A stretch of DNA of 64,000 nucleotides from Cylindrodendrum hubeiense (lineage: Eukaryota; Ascomycota; Sordariomycetes; Hypocreales; Nectriaceae). Each line of letters opens with the position of its first letter. Position 1 is the stretch's first letter. Below are positions 48,196-58,031 of this stretch, one piece after another. Location of the stretch: NCBI GenBank assembly GCA_014621425.1, contig JAANBB010000141.1, positions 21,781-85,780 on the forward strand. Direction: 5' to 3'. The translations under genes were made by a program, and so were the position numbers. Below the pieces are notes generated by a model. The model made no database searches, was not told the origin of the DNA, and saw only the letters and a program-made list of their open reading frames with translations.

Positions 48196-48984
48196 ATGGC
48201 CGCCATCAACACCGTCACCGTCACCCTGCAGCAGGTGGCCAAAACCATTGACCACTCACTGCTGCATCCCACCATGACCGACGCTGAGATCCTTGAGGGT
48301 ATCAAGATCTCACGAGAGCACAAGGTGGCAACGGCTTGCGTCAAGCCTTATTCCATTCCCTTGGCGAAGAAGGAGCTCGAGGGCTCTGGCGTCTTGGTAT
48401 GCCCTGTCATCGGCTTTCCGGCTGGTAATTCGACGACAGAAGTCAAGGTTTTCGAGGCAACGGCTGCTGCGAAGGCCGGCGGCCAGGAGATTGACATGGT
48501 GGTCAACGTTGGCAAGGTGCTCGGCGGGGAGTGGGACTACGTCACGGATGAGATCCGTCAGATCAACAAGGCTGTCGTCGGCGAGGGTGCGATTCTAAAA
48601 GTCATTTTTGAGAACGATTACCTCAAGGACGAGCAGATCATCAAGCTTTGCGAGATTTGCTCCGAGATTGGTGTCGCCTTTGTCAAGACCTCTACCGGAT
48701 ATGGTTTCGTCAAGCAGGCCAACGGCCAGTATTCATACAAGGGAGCCACCATCCCTCACCTCAAGCTGATGCGGAAGCACTCTAAGCCCGAGGTTCAGAT
48801 CAAGGCTGCAGGAGGTATCCGGACACTCGATGGGTTGTTGCATGTCATCTCCATTGGTGTCACTCGCATTGGAGCGACTGCCACGGTAGCGATTATGAAG
48901 GAGGCTGTGGCGAGAGGAATCACCGATAAGCCTACTACGGTGCAGTTCACCCCCATAGACGACAGCTCTGCGGGTGGGTATTAG
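48196..48984 (+). CDS. Deoxyribose-phosphate aldolase (DeoC/DERA)
   Basis: An intronless gene for 262 residues. The enzyme splits 2-deoxyribose 5-phosphate into glyceraldehyde 3-phosphate and acetaldehyde, in deoxynucleoside breakdown. The Schiff-base Lys is K164 in FVKTSTGYG. The assisting Lys is K203 in QIKAAGGIRT and the conserved Asp is D100 in EIDMVVNVG. Substrate-binding strands include CVKPYSI and VIGFPAGN. The frame is open for 39 codons upstream, with another ATG at 48079. The inner ATG has the better context (CATCATGGCC) and lines up with the usual DERA N-terminus. The long single exon and strong bacterial-like motif conservation are normal for this enzyme. Confidence 0.95.
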   Translation: MAAINTVTVTLQQVAKTIDHSLLHPTMTDAEILEGIKISREHKVATACVKPYSIPLAKKELEGSGVLVCPVIGFPAGNSTTEVKVFEATAAAKAGGQEIDMVVNVGKVLGGEWDYVTDEIRQINKAVVGEGAILKVIFENDYLKDEQIIKLCEICSEIGVAFVKTSTGYGFVKQANGQYSYKGATIPHLKLMRKHSKPEVQIKAAGGIRTLDGLLHVISIGVTRIGATATVAIMKEAVARGITDKPTTVQFTPIDDSSAGGY

Positions 48985-50158
48985 GTTGGAGTGAAACAGG
49001 CCTGTAACAGCATTCAAGGTGGTTTGGAGATGGCATGGGGATACGACAGGACACACTGGACGGGAAATCACACATGTGAAGTGAAGTTGAGTCAAACTGA
49101 AATTGTTTAAGCTCGGTACAATATAATTATATTATCTGACGACTTACACATACGCTCTCTTGAACTAATGCTTCGTGCATATGCCTTGTGCAGATACTTT
49201 GCCTAAATGCGTCGCCTAGATGCCTGTAGACCATCTGTCGCAAGACATATGTACTGCCTATATGCAACCCTCTGTTGTAGAGTGCCTTACCTTCTGCTTC
49301 ATATGGCGCAGCGGTGCTTTGTGAGACCATCAAATACGCCCTTGCGAATTTGAACAGCACGGATGAATGTTGTAATTGCCTCTATTTTTTTTACATTGAG
49401 AATACTGGTGCGGACCTCGATCCAGAGTACACGCTTCGGTGTACCAGCCGTGGTTGCCGGCACCCCCAACGTATATGTCTTACCTTTGCATCACCTCCAT
49501 GGGGAAGCAGTCCAGCGAACAGGGGCCAGGATCTGAAGGGGATAATTCCGATTGGGCCGATTGACGCGGTCCATGTGGCGATCCTCCGGTCACCAGCTAT
49601 TCGGACAAACCAAGATGCGTAATAAGTGTGGCGGGATTGATTTTAATACTGTGTGGCATGATAGATGGGTGTTGCGACTTAAAGATCTGAGCCGAGGCCC
49701 TGGAAATCCCATGCCGAACTTTCTCCTTGCAGCCGCTTTGACCCACCCCATGACGAGACTGAGAACATGATCTCGCGACACGAGCTCTGATCATGAGAGG
49801 TGCCTGCTGGGGTTACTATGTAGTACTCCGCAAGTACTTCGTTACCCCACGATACCCCACGAATGGCCAAAAGTCACGCCGTATCGTATCACCCTACAAA
49901 AGTCCTCGGTGACAAATCGCGATCGGGACACCTCTCCACATTTCATCTCTCTGGCCCGTTCGTTTCTCCAGGCACCCAACATTCTTCCCCAATAGCGCCA
50001 CGTAATCAGGACCAAACTGGAAGGTCGTAGCAAATACGGAACTTGTGCTAAGATAACACGTCGTTCACGGAATTCCCTTCAGTGCTATAAAACCCCCTCT
50101 CTCTTTCCATGAATACGGGAGCCAAGACCTTTACAACTTACGCCAACCGATAAATACC
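48985..50158. other. Intergenic region
   Basis: About 1.2 kb between deoxyribose-phosphate aldolase and the GNAT gene, both on the plus strand. No gene supported; the GNAT core promoter is listed separately. Confidence 0.5.
50086..50092 (+). promoter_or_regulatory. TATA box of the GNAT gene
   Basis: TATAAAA followed by a CT-rich tract, 67-73 bases before the ATG, in the right position and order for a fungal core promoter. Confidence 0.6.
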
Positions 50159-50921
50159 ATGCCGAGTTTGATAACACCTTATAGACTGGAGGGCCCTTGC
50201 ACCGTCGACGATGCTGCTGGGCTCGCTAAGAGCAACATAATGGCCTTTTGGGAGGAGGCCTGGTGGAACCTCATGTGGCCCAATAAAACCCGCGATTCTC
50301 TCATCGAATCTGTGACGGCGCGAATGCCCAGAAATCTATTGAAGGGGCGCGATATCCGCAGGCATCAGAAGATCATCGACACGGAATCCGGGGAAATCGT
50401 TGGTTATGCTAGATGGGTCCTACCAAAGTCTCGGGAAGGAGCATGGCTTGAAGCCCAGACCCCAGACGCGAGCGACGAGGATAAGCGCGTCTACGAACAC
50501 CTTTACGCAAAAGCAGAATTTAGCTACCGAGAAGACATGGATAGTCTTGACGACCATATCCCTAAATGGAGAAAGAAGTTTGACCGTGGCGAATTTATTG
50601 GTAAGAAATCTTGGAAGTTCCGGGTTTAATTATGGCCACAATACTGACAACACAGTGCTCGACTATCTTGGCGTTCGTCCCGACCATCACCGACGAGGCG
50701 TGGGGAGTATGCTTGTGCAGTCTGGGGTTGAAGTTGCGAACCGCCTCGGACTGGATATCTATCTAGTGGCCATGGGACGGGGCGCACTTGGGATGTATCT
50801 CAAGGCTGGGTTCGAGGTACTGGACGAGTTGACCCAAGATCTCAAACCATTTGGGGCCAATACGACGTACGATACGTTCTACTTGGTTAAGCGAGCGGAT
50901 GGCGCGTCTGTCTCAAAGTAG
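50159..50921 (+). CDS. GNAT-family N-acetyltransferase
   Basis: Two exons (50159-50600, 50656-50921) give 235 residues. The acetyl-CoA binding motif A is LGVRPDHHRRGVGSMLVQSG, containing R-R-G-V-G, and the intron falls just before it. A motif-B-like segment follows (MYLKAGFEVLDEL). The first half (DDAAGLAKSNIMAFWEEAWW and later EIVGYARW) is typical of fungal GNATs of unknown substrate. Acceptors in this group may be small molecules or proteins. A TATA box lies 67-73 bases upstream, which supports the start. Confidence 0.92.
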
Positions 50922-51905
50922 ATACATACAAACAGGACAGTAAGATGCAGTTAGTAATAATTCAAATTAATGTAGCATAATGAATAGTATTGAATATAAA
51001 CCGCATCACTTGAGTTCTGGAACAAGACTAGCTAGCCTATAAACATCACCCCCAAATTACCGTCCCACCGTGTCGGGTGACGATCAGGCCAGGGCAGGGG
51101 CTCGGATTGCGCCAAGACGTCAGGTCGTCCGTCTATGCACTCGGTTATTGGCTCAACCCCACGACCCCAAGTTGCCAAGCGAAATTCTCCAACATTCTCC
51201 ACGGGGTAGTGAGAAATCAAACCGTTGCCCATGTCCACAGCAAAAATAAGGAATAAAGACAAAATAAATGAGCCAGTCGAGGTGCTGTTTCATTATCCAA
51301 TGGTAAAGTTGGTTCATTCTAGTGTTGTAGATGGCATCGCAAAAGAACCGGCCATTGGAGATTACTTGCGAGGAGAAAATCACACTCATATCACCAACGC
51401 CGGCCTATCTGTCACCCTTTGGCCGAGTAAGTGTGATTCTTTCAAGCCCCTAAACTGTTAAGTGTTCAGTAAGAAACTGGTCTAGATCAATTTCAAGCTC
51501 GGTGCTGCGTCGTAGGAAGGTGTAGGAGACACTAGAAAACCCAACAACCCACCTAAAGAAAAAGGTAGATTAGCAGTAACTGCAGTGGTGGTGCGTCTTT
51601 AACAGCAAGGAGGGTCAAGGCTAGGGACAATAAAATGAACAAAATAGCCAAGACTAATAGATACCACTTATAGTATCATATGTTAGTCCGCGGTCCTATA
51701 AGATAATTAGCCATAGCAACTAATTCAAGATAAGATACAGTTCGACCCATATCATTCTGTTTGAAAGGATAATCGTCTTATTCATATTAATATGATAACA
51801 AACAACCTTGTTTTTTCTTCTTCAAGAAAAGATGCGCAGATTTATAATATATTAGAGAGTCCATATTGATGGAACGAGTTCAGTCAGATTCGTAACCAAG
51901 GATCG
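50922..51905. other. Convergent 3' intergenic region
   Basis: About 1 kb between the GNAT and homeodomain stop codons, becoming AT-rich towards 51900. No supported gene. Confidence 0.5.
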
Positions 51906-53741
51906 TCAAGACTCATGCTCCTCAACGTCATCAATCCCACAACCACCCGTCCAGTTCTCCATAGTCAGTCCTGACCGAAAATGTAAAGCGAGATGATCCA
52001 TTCGATCTTCCCAGCTTTCTATGGCCATCTGACAAAATCCACACCGACTACGGACCTTGTCCTGTCGATGCTGGAGCAGGCTCAAGTCCGGCTTGAAGCC
52101 GTCCCATTTTTGGCACCGATGAAACTTGTGGAGGTGCTGCCACAGATGGTCCTTGCGGGTGAATCTGCGTTCCGATACGGGTCTTTCAGCGCAGGTGTCA
52201 AATTCGTGCGATTGGATATGGTCTTCGGTCGGCGAGTCGTGCCCGCAAAACACACATTGGGGATTGCTCTCGTTCATGCGCCAGACAAGGTAAGATTGGT
52301 TGGGTGGTACTGGCGTTGAGCAGACCCAGGAATCAAGGCCCGGAAGATGTATGGACCTTTCGTGACGAACCCAATCATACTTCTTCTTATAGCTCTGGCG
52401 GCAGAATGTACATTGAAAGGCTTGGAACTTTGCGCTTTTGGATCTTGAATTTGTGCGTCGGGAGACTGTCGATCCCTCACCAGCTGAGCTATTCGCAGAA
52501 CGCGATAGGAATTTTGTTTCGATGGCAGACTTATAAGAGTGACAGGATGACGCGGAATTAGACGACACGCTGTTGAGGCCAGGTTTAGGATACAACAAAG
52601 AGTCTGTGCTCGCGGAGGAGCCAGGGCGATTCAATAAGCCCAGATCGTAATTATCCGCAGAACCGTGGCTGCTTGAATGGGTAGAAAGGGCGCTCTCGAT
52701 GGCTGAAGCCGATGCCGGGTCCTCCTCCGGGGGGGAGTTCCGCCATCGCTCCATTGGAGACATGCCCAATTGATGGGGCATCGGAGATCCCTGGAGAAAT
52801 ATCTTGGTGCCTTGGTTGCTCTGTGAGTGAGCGGATAGCCGATGGCGACGTCTAGTGTTAGCGAACCAATTAACCACCTGGCTCTTGCTCAAACCAGATT
52901 GCCCCGACAGTGCCACCTTTTCTTCCTCTGAAGGATAGGGATGATCGATATGGTTAGCAAACCAGTTCCTCAACACTCGCGTCTTCCGCACAGATCGCGT
53001 GTTCGTCCTCTTGCTCGACAGCGCAGAGACCGGCGTCCCCTTTGCCATCGGTTGGCTTGATTGGCCTTCCTCCAGCAGCTCCAGGGAACCCCCTTGCTCG
53101 CTCACGCCGTGGAGGTGGCCGATGACGGGCCACGACGTCTCAAAGGCCGAGGGGTCCCGCTTTTCTCGGCCTGACAGACTGCATTCCCGAAACAAAGCAA
53201 CGCAGCTGGAGCACGACTTGGTGGGGTTGGGATTGTCAGCAGTCGTCTGGAGGATGAGACATTGGAGCCGGCGCCGGCGGCAGTGGCTGCAGGGAGCGGG
53301 AGGTCTGTAAGCCCCGTTTGTGATGAAGAATTCGTCGATGGCCGTCATCGTGGGAATTTGCGCGCTGGCATTGCTGAGTTGAGTGTTATCGAGCTCCATC
53401 TCGCCGCCAAGTTGGTCCAAGAATGAGAAGCCGGCATCCAGCTGCGGCGAATCGGCCGCCGGCTCCGCTGCAACGGCCTTTGCGTGTTCGAAGCTCGCCT
53501 GCCAGTCGATTTCCGCCTTGCTGAGTTCGGTAGTTGGCAAAATTTCTGGATTTGTTGCCGTTGAATCAAGTCCATAGATGCCGTTGACCGCGCCCAGTTC
53601 ATTCGAAGGGCTGCGGGACTGAGGGATCGGGTCGTCGGCCTCATCGTAGGGCACCGCCATCGCCGAGTCATCGCCGACGGAAAACAGCAGATCGTCCAGC
53701 GACAAGTCCATGACAGCTTGGCGGGAAGAACTCGACGCCAT
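51906..53741 (-). CDS. Homeodomain transcription factor with Zn2Cys6-like and C2H2 modules
   Basis: A single-exon gene for 611 residues. Three possible DNA-binding modules follow each other. Residues 151-187 hold C-x2-C-x6-C-x15-C-x2-C-x6-C, a Zn2Cys6-like pattern with a longer middle loop and a basic first half (HCRRRRLQC). Residues 250-302 hold a KN-type homeodomain with LRNWFANHIDHPYPSEEEK and the recognition helix VVNWFANTRRRHR. Residues 444-465 hold a C2H2 finger (FQCTFCRQSYKKKYDWVRHERSIH). Further Cys/His pairs follow around 496-512, 517-541 and 567-587, including RFTRKDHLWQHLHKFH. The first 110 residues are acidic. Homeodomain plus C2H2 proteins are known in filamentous ascomycetes as developmental regulators; the target here is unknown. 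Confidence 0.93.
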   Translation of the reverse strand: MASSSSRQAVMDLSLDDLLFSVGDDSAMAVPYDEADDPIPQSRSPSNELGAVNGIYGLDSTATNPEILPTTELSKAEIDWQASFEHAKAVAAEPAADSPQLDAGFSFLDQLGGEMELDNTQLSNASAQIPTMTAIDEFFITNGAYRPPAPCSHCRRRRLQCLILQTTADNPNPTKSCSSCVALFRECSLSGREKRDPSAFETSWPVIGHLHGVSEQGGSLELLEEGQSSQPMAKGTPVSALSSKRTNTRSVRKTRVLRNWFANHIDHPYPSEEEKVALSGQSGLSKSQVVNWFANTRRRHRLSAHSQSNQGTKIFLQGSPMPHQLGMSPMERWRNSPPEEDPASASAIESALSTHSSSHGSADNYDLGLLNRPGSSASTDSLLYPKPGLNSVSSNSASSCHSYKSAIETKFLSRSANSSAGEGSTVSRRTNSRSKSAKFQAFQCTFCRQSYKKKYDWVRHERSIHLPGLDSWVCSTPVPPNQSYLVWRMNESNPQCVFCGHDSPTEDHIQSHEFDTCAERPVSERRFTRKDHLWQHLHKFHRCQKWDGFKPDLSLLQHRQDKVRSRCGFCQMAIESWEDRMDHLALHFRSGLTMENWTGGCGIDDVEEHES

Positions 53742-54348
53742 GATGATTGCACAAGAGCGACCGGCAATGCATCGTCAGACTTGCAGTGGAGCTCTTAGAT
53801 TCCTCTCTCGGCCTGAGTCGTGACATTGTCGGGTTTTTGGCTTAGTCACTTGCCTGAGTCACGCGGCCAGCACCGGAACAGAGCAACACCAAGACAAATA
53901 GGAATAGTCGCAATGCAGGTGTCGATTCCATCCATCTTCCATTCTTGTTCTGGCGCTGCACTTGTCAAGCATCCTATGAGGTAATGAGCTAACAACCCGT
54001 TTTTACTTGTTAGTGGCTGTGTGGATCACGAGCAGCAGACGACAAAACGGCTCGTGTACGCAGAAGGCGCATCGCCAGATTTACAGATTGGCAAGCAGCC
54101 CCGCACGCAATGCGCTGAGTAAATAATCGTCATAAAAGCCCAGCAAAGGGTCCTTGTTTTCTTTGCAAAAATTTGATCTTTCATTGAAGAAAAGAAAAAG
54201 ACGGAAGTTCATCGTTGCCTGAAGTTAACCAAACCATTCACACCAGGGCAAGTTGGCGAAGCAAATACTCAAGGGTACATCATCTACAACAACTGGATCA
54301 GTATTTTCCCCCAGCACACAATTTTCTTGCTTGTGATTTCTTCTCATC
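53742..54348. promoter_or_regulatory. Divergent promoter region, homeodomain and lyase-M20 genes
   Basis: About 0.6 kb between two outward-facing start codons. No specific element assigned. Confidence 0.4.
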
Positions 54349-56658
54349 ATGGCCACTGCTGCTCGCCGAGCCGTTTACTTCAACCCATTAGCGCGTTCAT
54401 GGACCGCGCCTCCGACCTCTGACGAGGACCTCGTGGACGGCTTCCATAAGCAGATGCCAGACTACCGTCCTACGGACCTGGTCAGTCTCGATGCTGTCGC
54501 AAAGGAAATTGGTGTCGGCGCTGTCCACCTGAAGAATGAGGGCAACCGCTTCGGGATGCCGTCGTTCAAGATCCTCGGTGCCTCTTGGGGAACGTTCCGC
54601 GCCATCACACAGCAGCTTAGCCTGCCTCCCAGCTCAGACATTGAGACGGTCAAGAAAGCGCTTGAATCAAAGAGCATCTCGCTCTACGCTGCCACGGACG
54701 GGAACCATGGCCGCGCCGTAGCACGCATGGGTGCTATCTTCTCGATTCCTGCTGAGATCCACGTCCCAGCGACCATGGAACAGAACATCATTGAGCCGAT
54801 CCGGTCTGAGGGCGCAACCATCGTTGTTTCATCTGGGACTTACGATGAAGCGGTTTTAGAAGCATACAGCGCCTCGAAGCACGAGGGAGGAATTCTGATC
54901 CAGGATTTTGCGTTTGACGACTATCAAGACTTTCCCCAGGTCAGTCCCATTATTGCATTCCCTTCTTGAACAAAGAACTAATCAGGTTGCTAGTGGATTG
55001 TTAACGGCTATCTCACCATGTTGCGTGAGGTCGATCAGCAACTCGCCGAAAAGCGTGCCGATCTCGTCATCGCACCCGTCGGGGTTGGCTCCTTTGCACA
55101 GGCCGCAGTCTCTCATTTCAGAAGACAGGGCAGTTCTACGGCTGTCATGGTTGTAGAGCCCGACACTGCCGCATGTGTGTGGAAGAGCTTGCAGCGAGGC
55201 GAACTGACCCCCGAGAAAACAACCCCAACAATCATGGCCGGCCTTGAGTGTGGTACTCCGTCGACCATTGCGTGGCCGCTTCTCAAGGAGGGCGTTGAAG
55301 CCAGCGTCACCGTGTCGGACTACGAGTCCCATGAAGCGTCGCGCTACCTGGCATCCCTTGGTCACTCTGCCGGGCCTTGCGGTTCTGCACCCCTTGCTGC
55401 TCTCCGGCGATTAACGGCATCAGACAAGTTGGCCCTGGGACTGAATGAAAACTCCATCGTCGTTCTCCTCTGCACCGAACGTGGCAGAGAGTATCCCATT
55501 CCTTTTAGCGTGTCCAGCGACGACCCTGTCGTCTTGACTCAGACACTTGTTCAGATCAACTCGGCCAACCCGTCGTTGGGCTCCGTCCCGGGGCCTGGTG
55601 AGACGGCCATTGCTAGATACATCACTGCATGGCTAGAGCACCGCGATATCGAGAGTCACTGGATCGAGCCCACAAAGGGAAGACCATCAGTTGTTGGTGT
55701 AGCGCGGGGATCCGGGGGTGGCAAGAGCCTCCTCTTCAACGGCCACATCGATACTGTGACGCTCATGGGGTATGACGACGACCCGCTGAGCGGGCGGATT
55801 ACCGATGGCAAGCTCTACGGCCGCGGCGCCGCAGACATGAAGGGCGGAATAGCCGCCGCCATGGTTGCCCTCGCCAACGCAAAGAAGCTTGATCTCCGAG
55901 GCGACGTCATCTTTACCGGTGTCGCTGACGAAGAGGCTGTGAGCATCGGTACTCAAGATGTGCTGGCGGCTGGATGGCGCGCCGACGCGGCCATCGTCTC
56001 GGAACCAACTGACCTCGACATCATCCACACGCACAAGGGCTTCGTCTGGCTCGATGTCACTATTCACGGTGTTGCCTCGCACGGGTCCCGGGCGGACTTG
56101 GGAGTCGATGCCATCTCAAAGGCTGGTTACTTCCTTGCTGAGCTCGACCAGCACGCACAACGGTTGCTGGTTGGGCCGGCCGACCCTATCGTCGGAACCC
56201 CGACTATCCACGCATCACTCATCAAGGGCGGCGAAGAGGTGTCGTCTTACCCTGCCGTATGCACCATCTCGGTAGAAAGACGCACGATAGCAGGTGAGAC
56301 GCCCGAGACGGTCAAGAAGGAGATCCAGGACATTTTGGACCGGCTTACCAAGGAGGTAGCCGGTTTCAAGGCAACTCTTGAAGTCACCTTCAGCCGGTCT
56401 CCGTTCAAGCTCCCGTTAGATGACCCCTTCACGGTGCTCGTAGGCGACTTTGTCGGCAAGGCGCTGGGGAGGAAGCCCACGATCACGGGCGGGGCCTACT
56501 GGACCGACTGCGCTTTGTTGGCTGACAAGGGTATCCCGTCTCTTCTTTGGGGGCCTAAGGGCGAGGGCTTGCATGCGAAGGAGGAATGGGTCGAAGTGGA
56601 ATCGGTGAGGCAGGTTGCTGAGGCGTTGACCAACATTGCGAGTCACTTCTGCCAATAG
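54349..56658 (+). CDS. Fused PLP ammonia-lyase (DpaL-like) and M20 deacylase
   Basis: Two exons (54349-54939, 54994-56658) give 751 residues. Residues 1-365 are a fold-type II PLP enzyme resembling diaminopropionate ammonia-lyase. The PLP Lys is K74 in MPSFKILGASW, with ATDGNHGRAVA, a glycine-rich PVGVGSFAQA loop and AGLECGTPS. Residues about 375-751 are an M20 (ArgE/DapE-like) metallohydrolase. Its metal ligands are in LFNGHIDTV (H448), GRGAADMKGG (D478), ADEEA (E510/E511 region), SEPTD (E534) and the C-terminal GEGLHAKEE. The lyase part should eliminate ammonia from 2,3-diaminopropionate or a similar amino acid. The M20 part should remove an N-acyl group or cleave a dipeptide-like bond. One polypeptide could therefore release and then deaminate an acylated amino acid. 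That order is inference. No stop or splice signal separates the halves. Confidence 0.93.
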
Positions 56659-57159
56659 TTGCGGCGCAGACTTGAAAGAGAACGCTTAGATTCTAGGTTG
56701 GGATTAAGCTCAAGATGATGCGGCGTAGTAGGCATAGTATGAATGAGACTAGGCTGCCTCGTATTACACGGGTCAGGGCCAACGCCAACATTTAATCTAT
56801 ATTTCGTTATGTAGTATTTCCCACTCACTCGTGAGCATCCGCGCATTCAATTACGATCCCATGCCTCAACTCTAATGTGTCCTGGTTGATGATCGACATA
56901 GGATACTGCCCTGGGCTGCTGGGTTACCCACGGTTGAGAGTGCCAGGGCCTGGCTGCGACTCTCCAATGCCACATGCAAAAAGGAATTCCAGCTGCGTGG
57001 CGAGCAGGGATATCGGAAACCGCGCAAATGAACCCATTGCTTGCCTGACGCTCTGCATGCACCGTCGTTGATGCGGGCTGTCGTTAATGCGGGCAATAAG
57101 ACACCGAGGAACAGCCTAAATAGGCAATAAGATCGTCACGCTGGGATACAACTCAGACT
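56659..57159. other. Intergenic region
   Basis: 500 bases after the lyase-M20 gene, probably its 3' untranslated sequence. Nothing else seen. Confidence 0.45.
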
Positions 57160-57489
57160 ATGCGACCTACCATTATCCTCTCAATCCCCGCAACCATAGC
57201 CACGGCGGCCCTCGTATCCATAGCTCTGTGGTTGCCCTCACTCTCTGCTGCTCATCACCCCATGCCCCATCCGATCCCGCGAGACCGACGCGAATACTAC
57301 CACGTCACCGCCACAGCCCAACTCCCATGTCATTCCCCATGTCAATCCCCATGTCAATCATATCCCACTCCGCAGTCTCCGCCTTTCGGGAAGCGCTCGA
57401 ATCGGACCCGGTCCCTCCCCCGGACAAAGCTCCCCCAGAAATGCCGTTCCCGCCCCCGGTCCCCTGGAAAGCCTTGCGGGGGTGAGTAA
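57160..57489 (+). CDS. Possible small secreted protein, unsupported
   Basis: A 109-codon ORF starts with a good signal-peptide-like sequence (IPATIATAALVSIALWLPSLSA) and continues Pro/Ser/Arg-rich with CHSPCQSPCQSYP repeats. A second frame of the same DNA, to 57485, reads equally plausibly (contains AVSAFREALESDPVPPPDKAPP). At most one of these is real, or an intron joins parts of both. No family is recognised. Confidence is low. Confidence 0.25.
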   Translation: MRPTIILSIPATIATAALVSIALWLPSLSAAHHPMPHPIPRDRREYYHVTATAQLPCHSPCQSPCQSYPTPQSPPFGKRSNRTRSLPRTKLPQKCRSRPRSPGKPCGGE

Positions 57490-58031
57490 ACTTGCACGTT
57501 TTCCCCCACAAAGCCCCGCATCTCTCCCCTCTGCGATAGCTTCACTGCGTCCCCGGTCTGCCGCCATGCGCGCGAATCCCCAGCCTCTGCGGGTATTTAG
57601 GTTCACCCGTCTCGGCCCATGGCCTTAGCCCGGCGTCACCTTGGCCCACGAGCTTATCCCTGCCCCGTTCACGTCTCCCGCCGATCGCATGACGCCACTC
57701 GGTTCTCGTGGCGGACGCCCGAGGCGGCTGCTGGCGATGCCGATATGCGACGGCGATATTATGAATAGTTTTGCCGTCTGAGCGGGGACAATGTGCTCGT
57801 CATGTGGTGGACTTGGGTGTCGGATGAAGTGCTTCATGTGGGCTAGCGATGACGGGCAATGGTCATTGCGGTTGACAATGGCGAGCTGATGGAGACGGAA
57901 GAGACGGAGCGGATCATGACCCAGATTCCTCTCAAGTATAAATTGGGCGGCACAGAACCCAATATCTCAATGTGGTCTCCAGCCTTCTCAGCAGCGACAC
58001 AGCGCTCTGTAGGACATCATCGAGAACAGCC
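57490..58031. promoter_or_regulatory. Upstream region of the GH51 gene
   Basis: Contains the TATA-like TATAAA at 57937-57942, 90-95 bases before the ATG at 58032. No other feature claimed. Confidence 0.5.
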
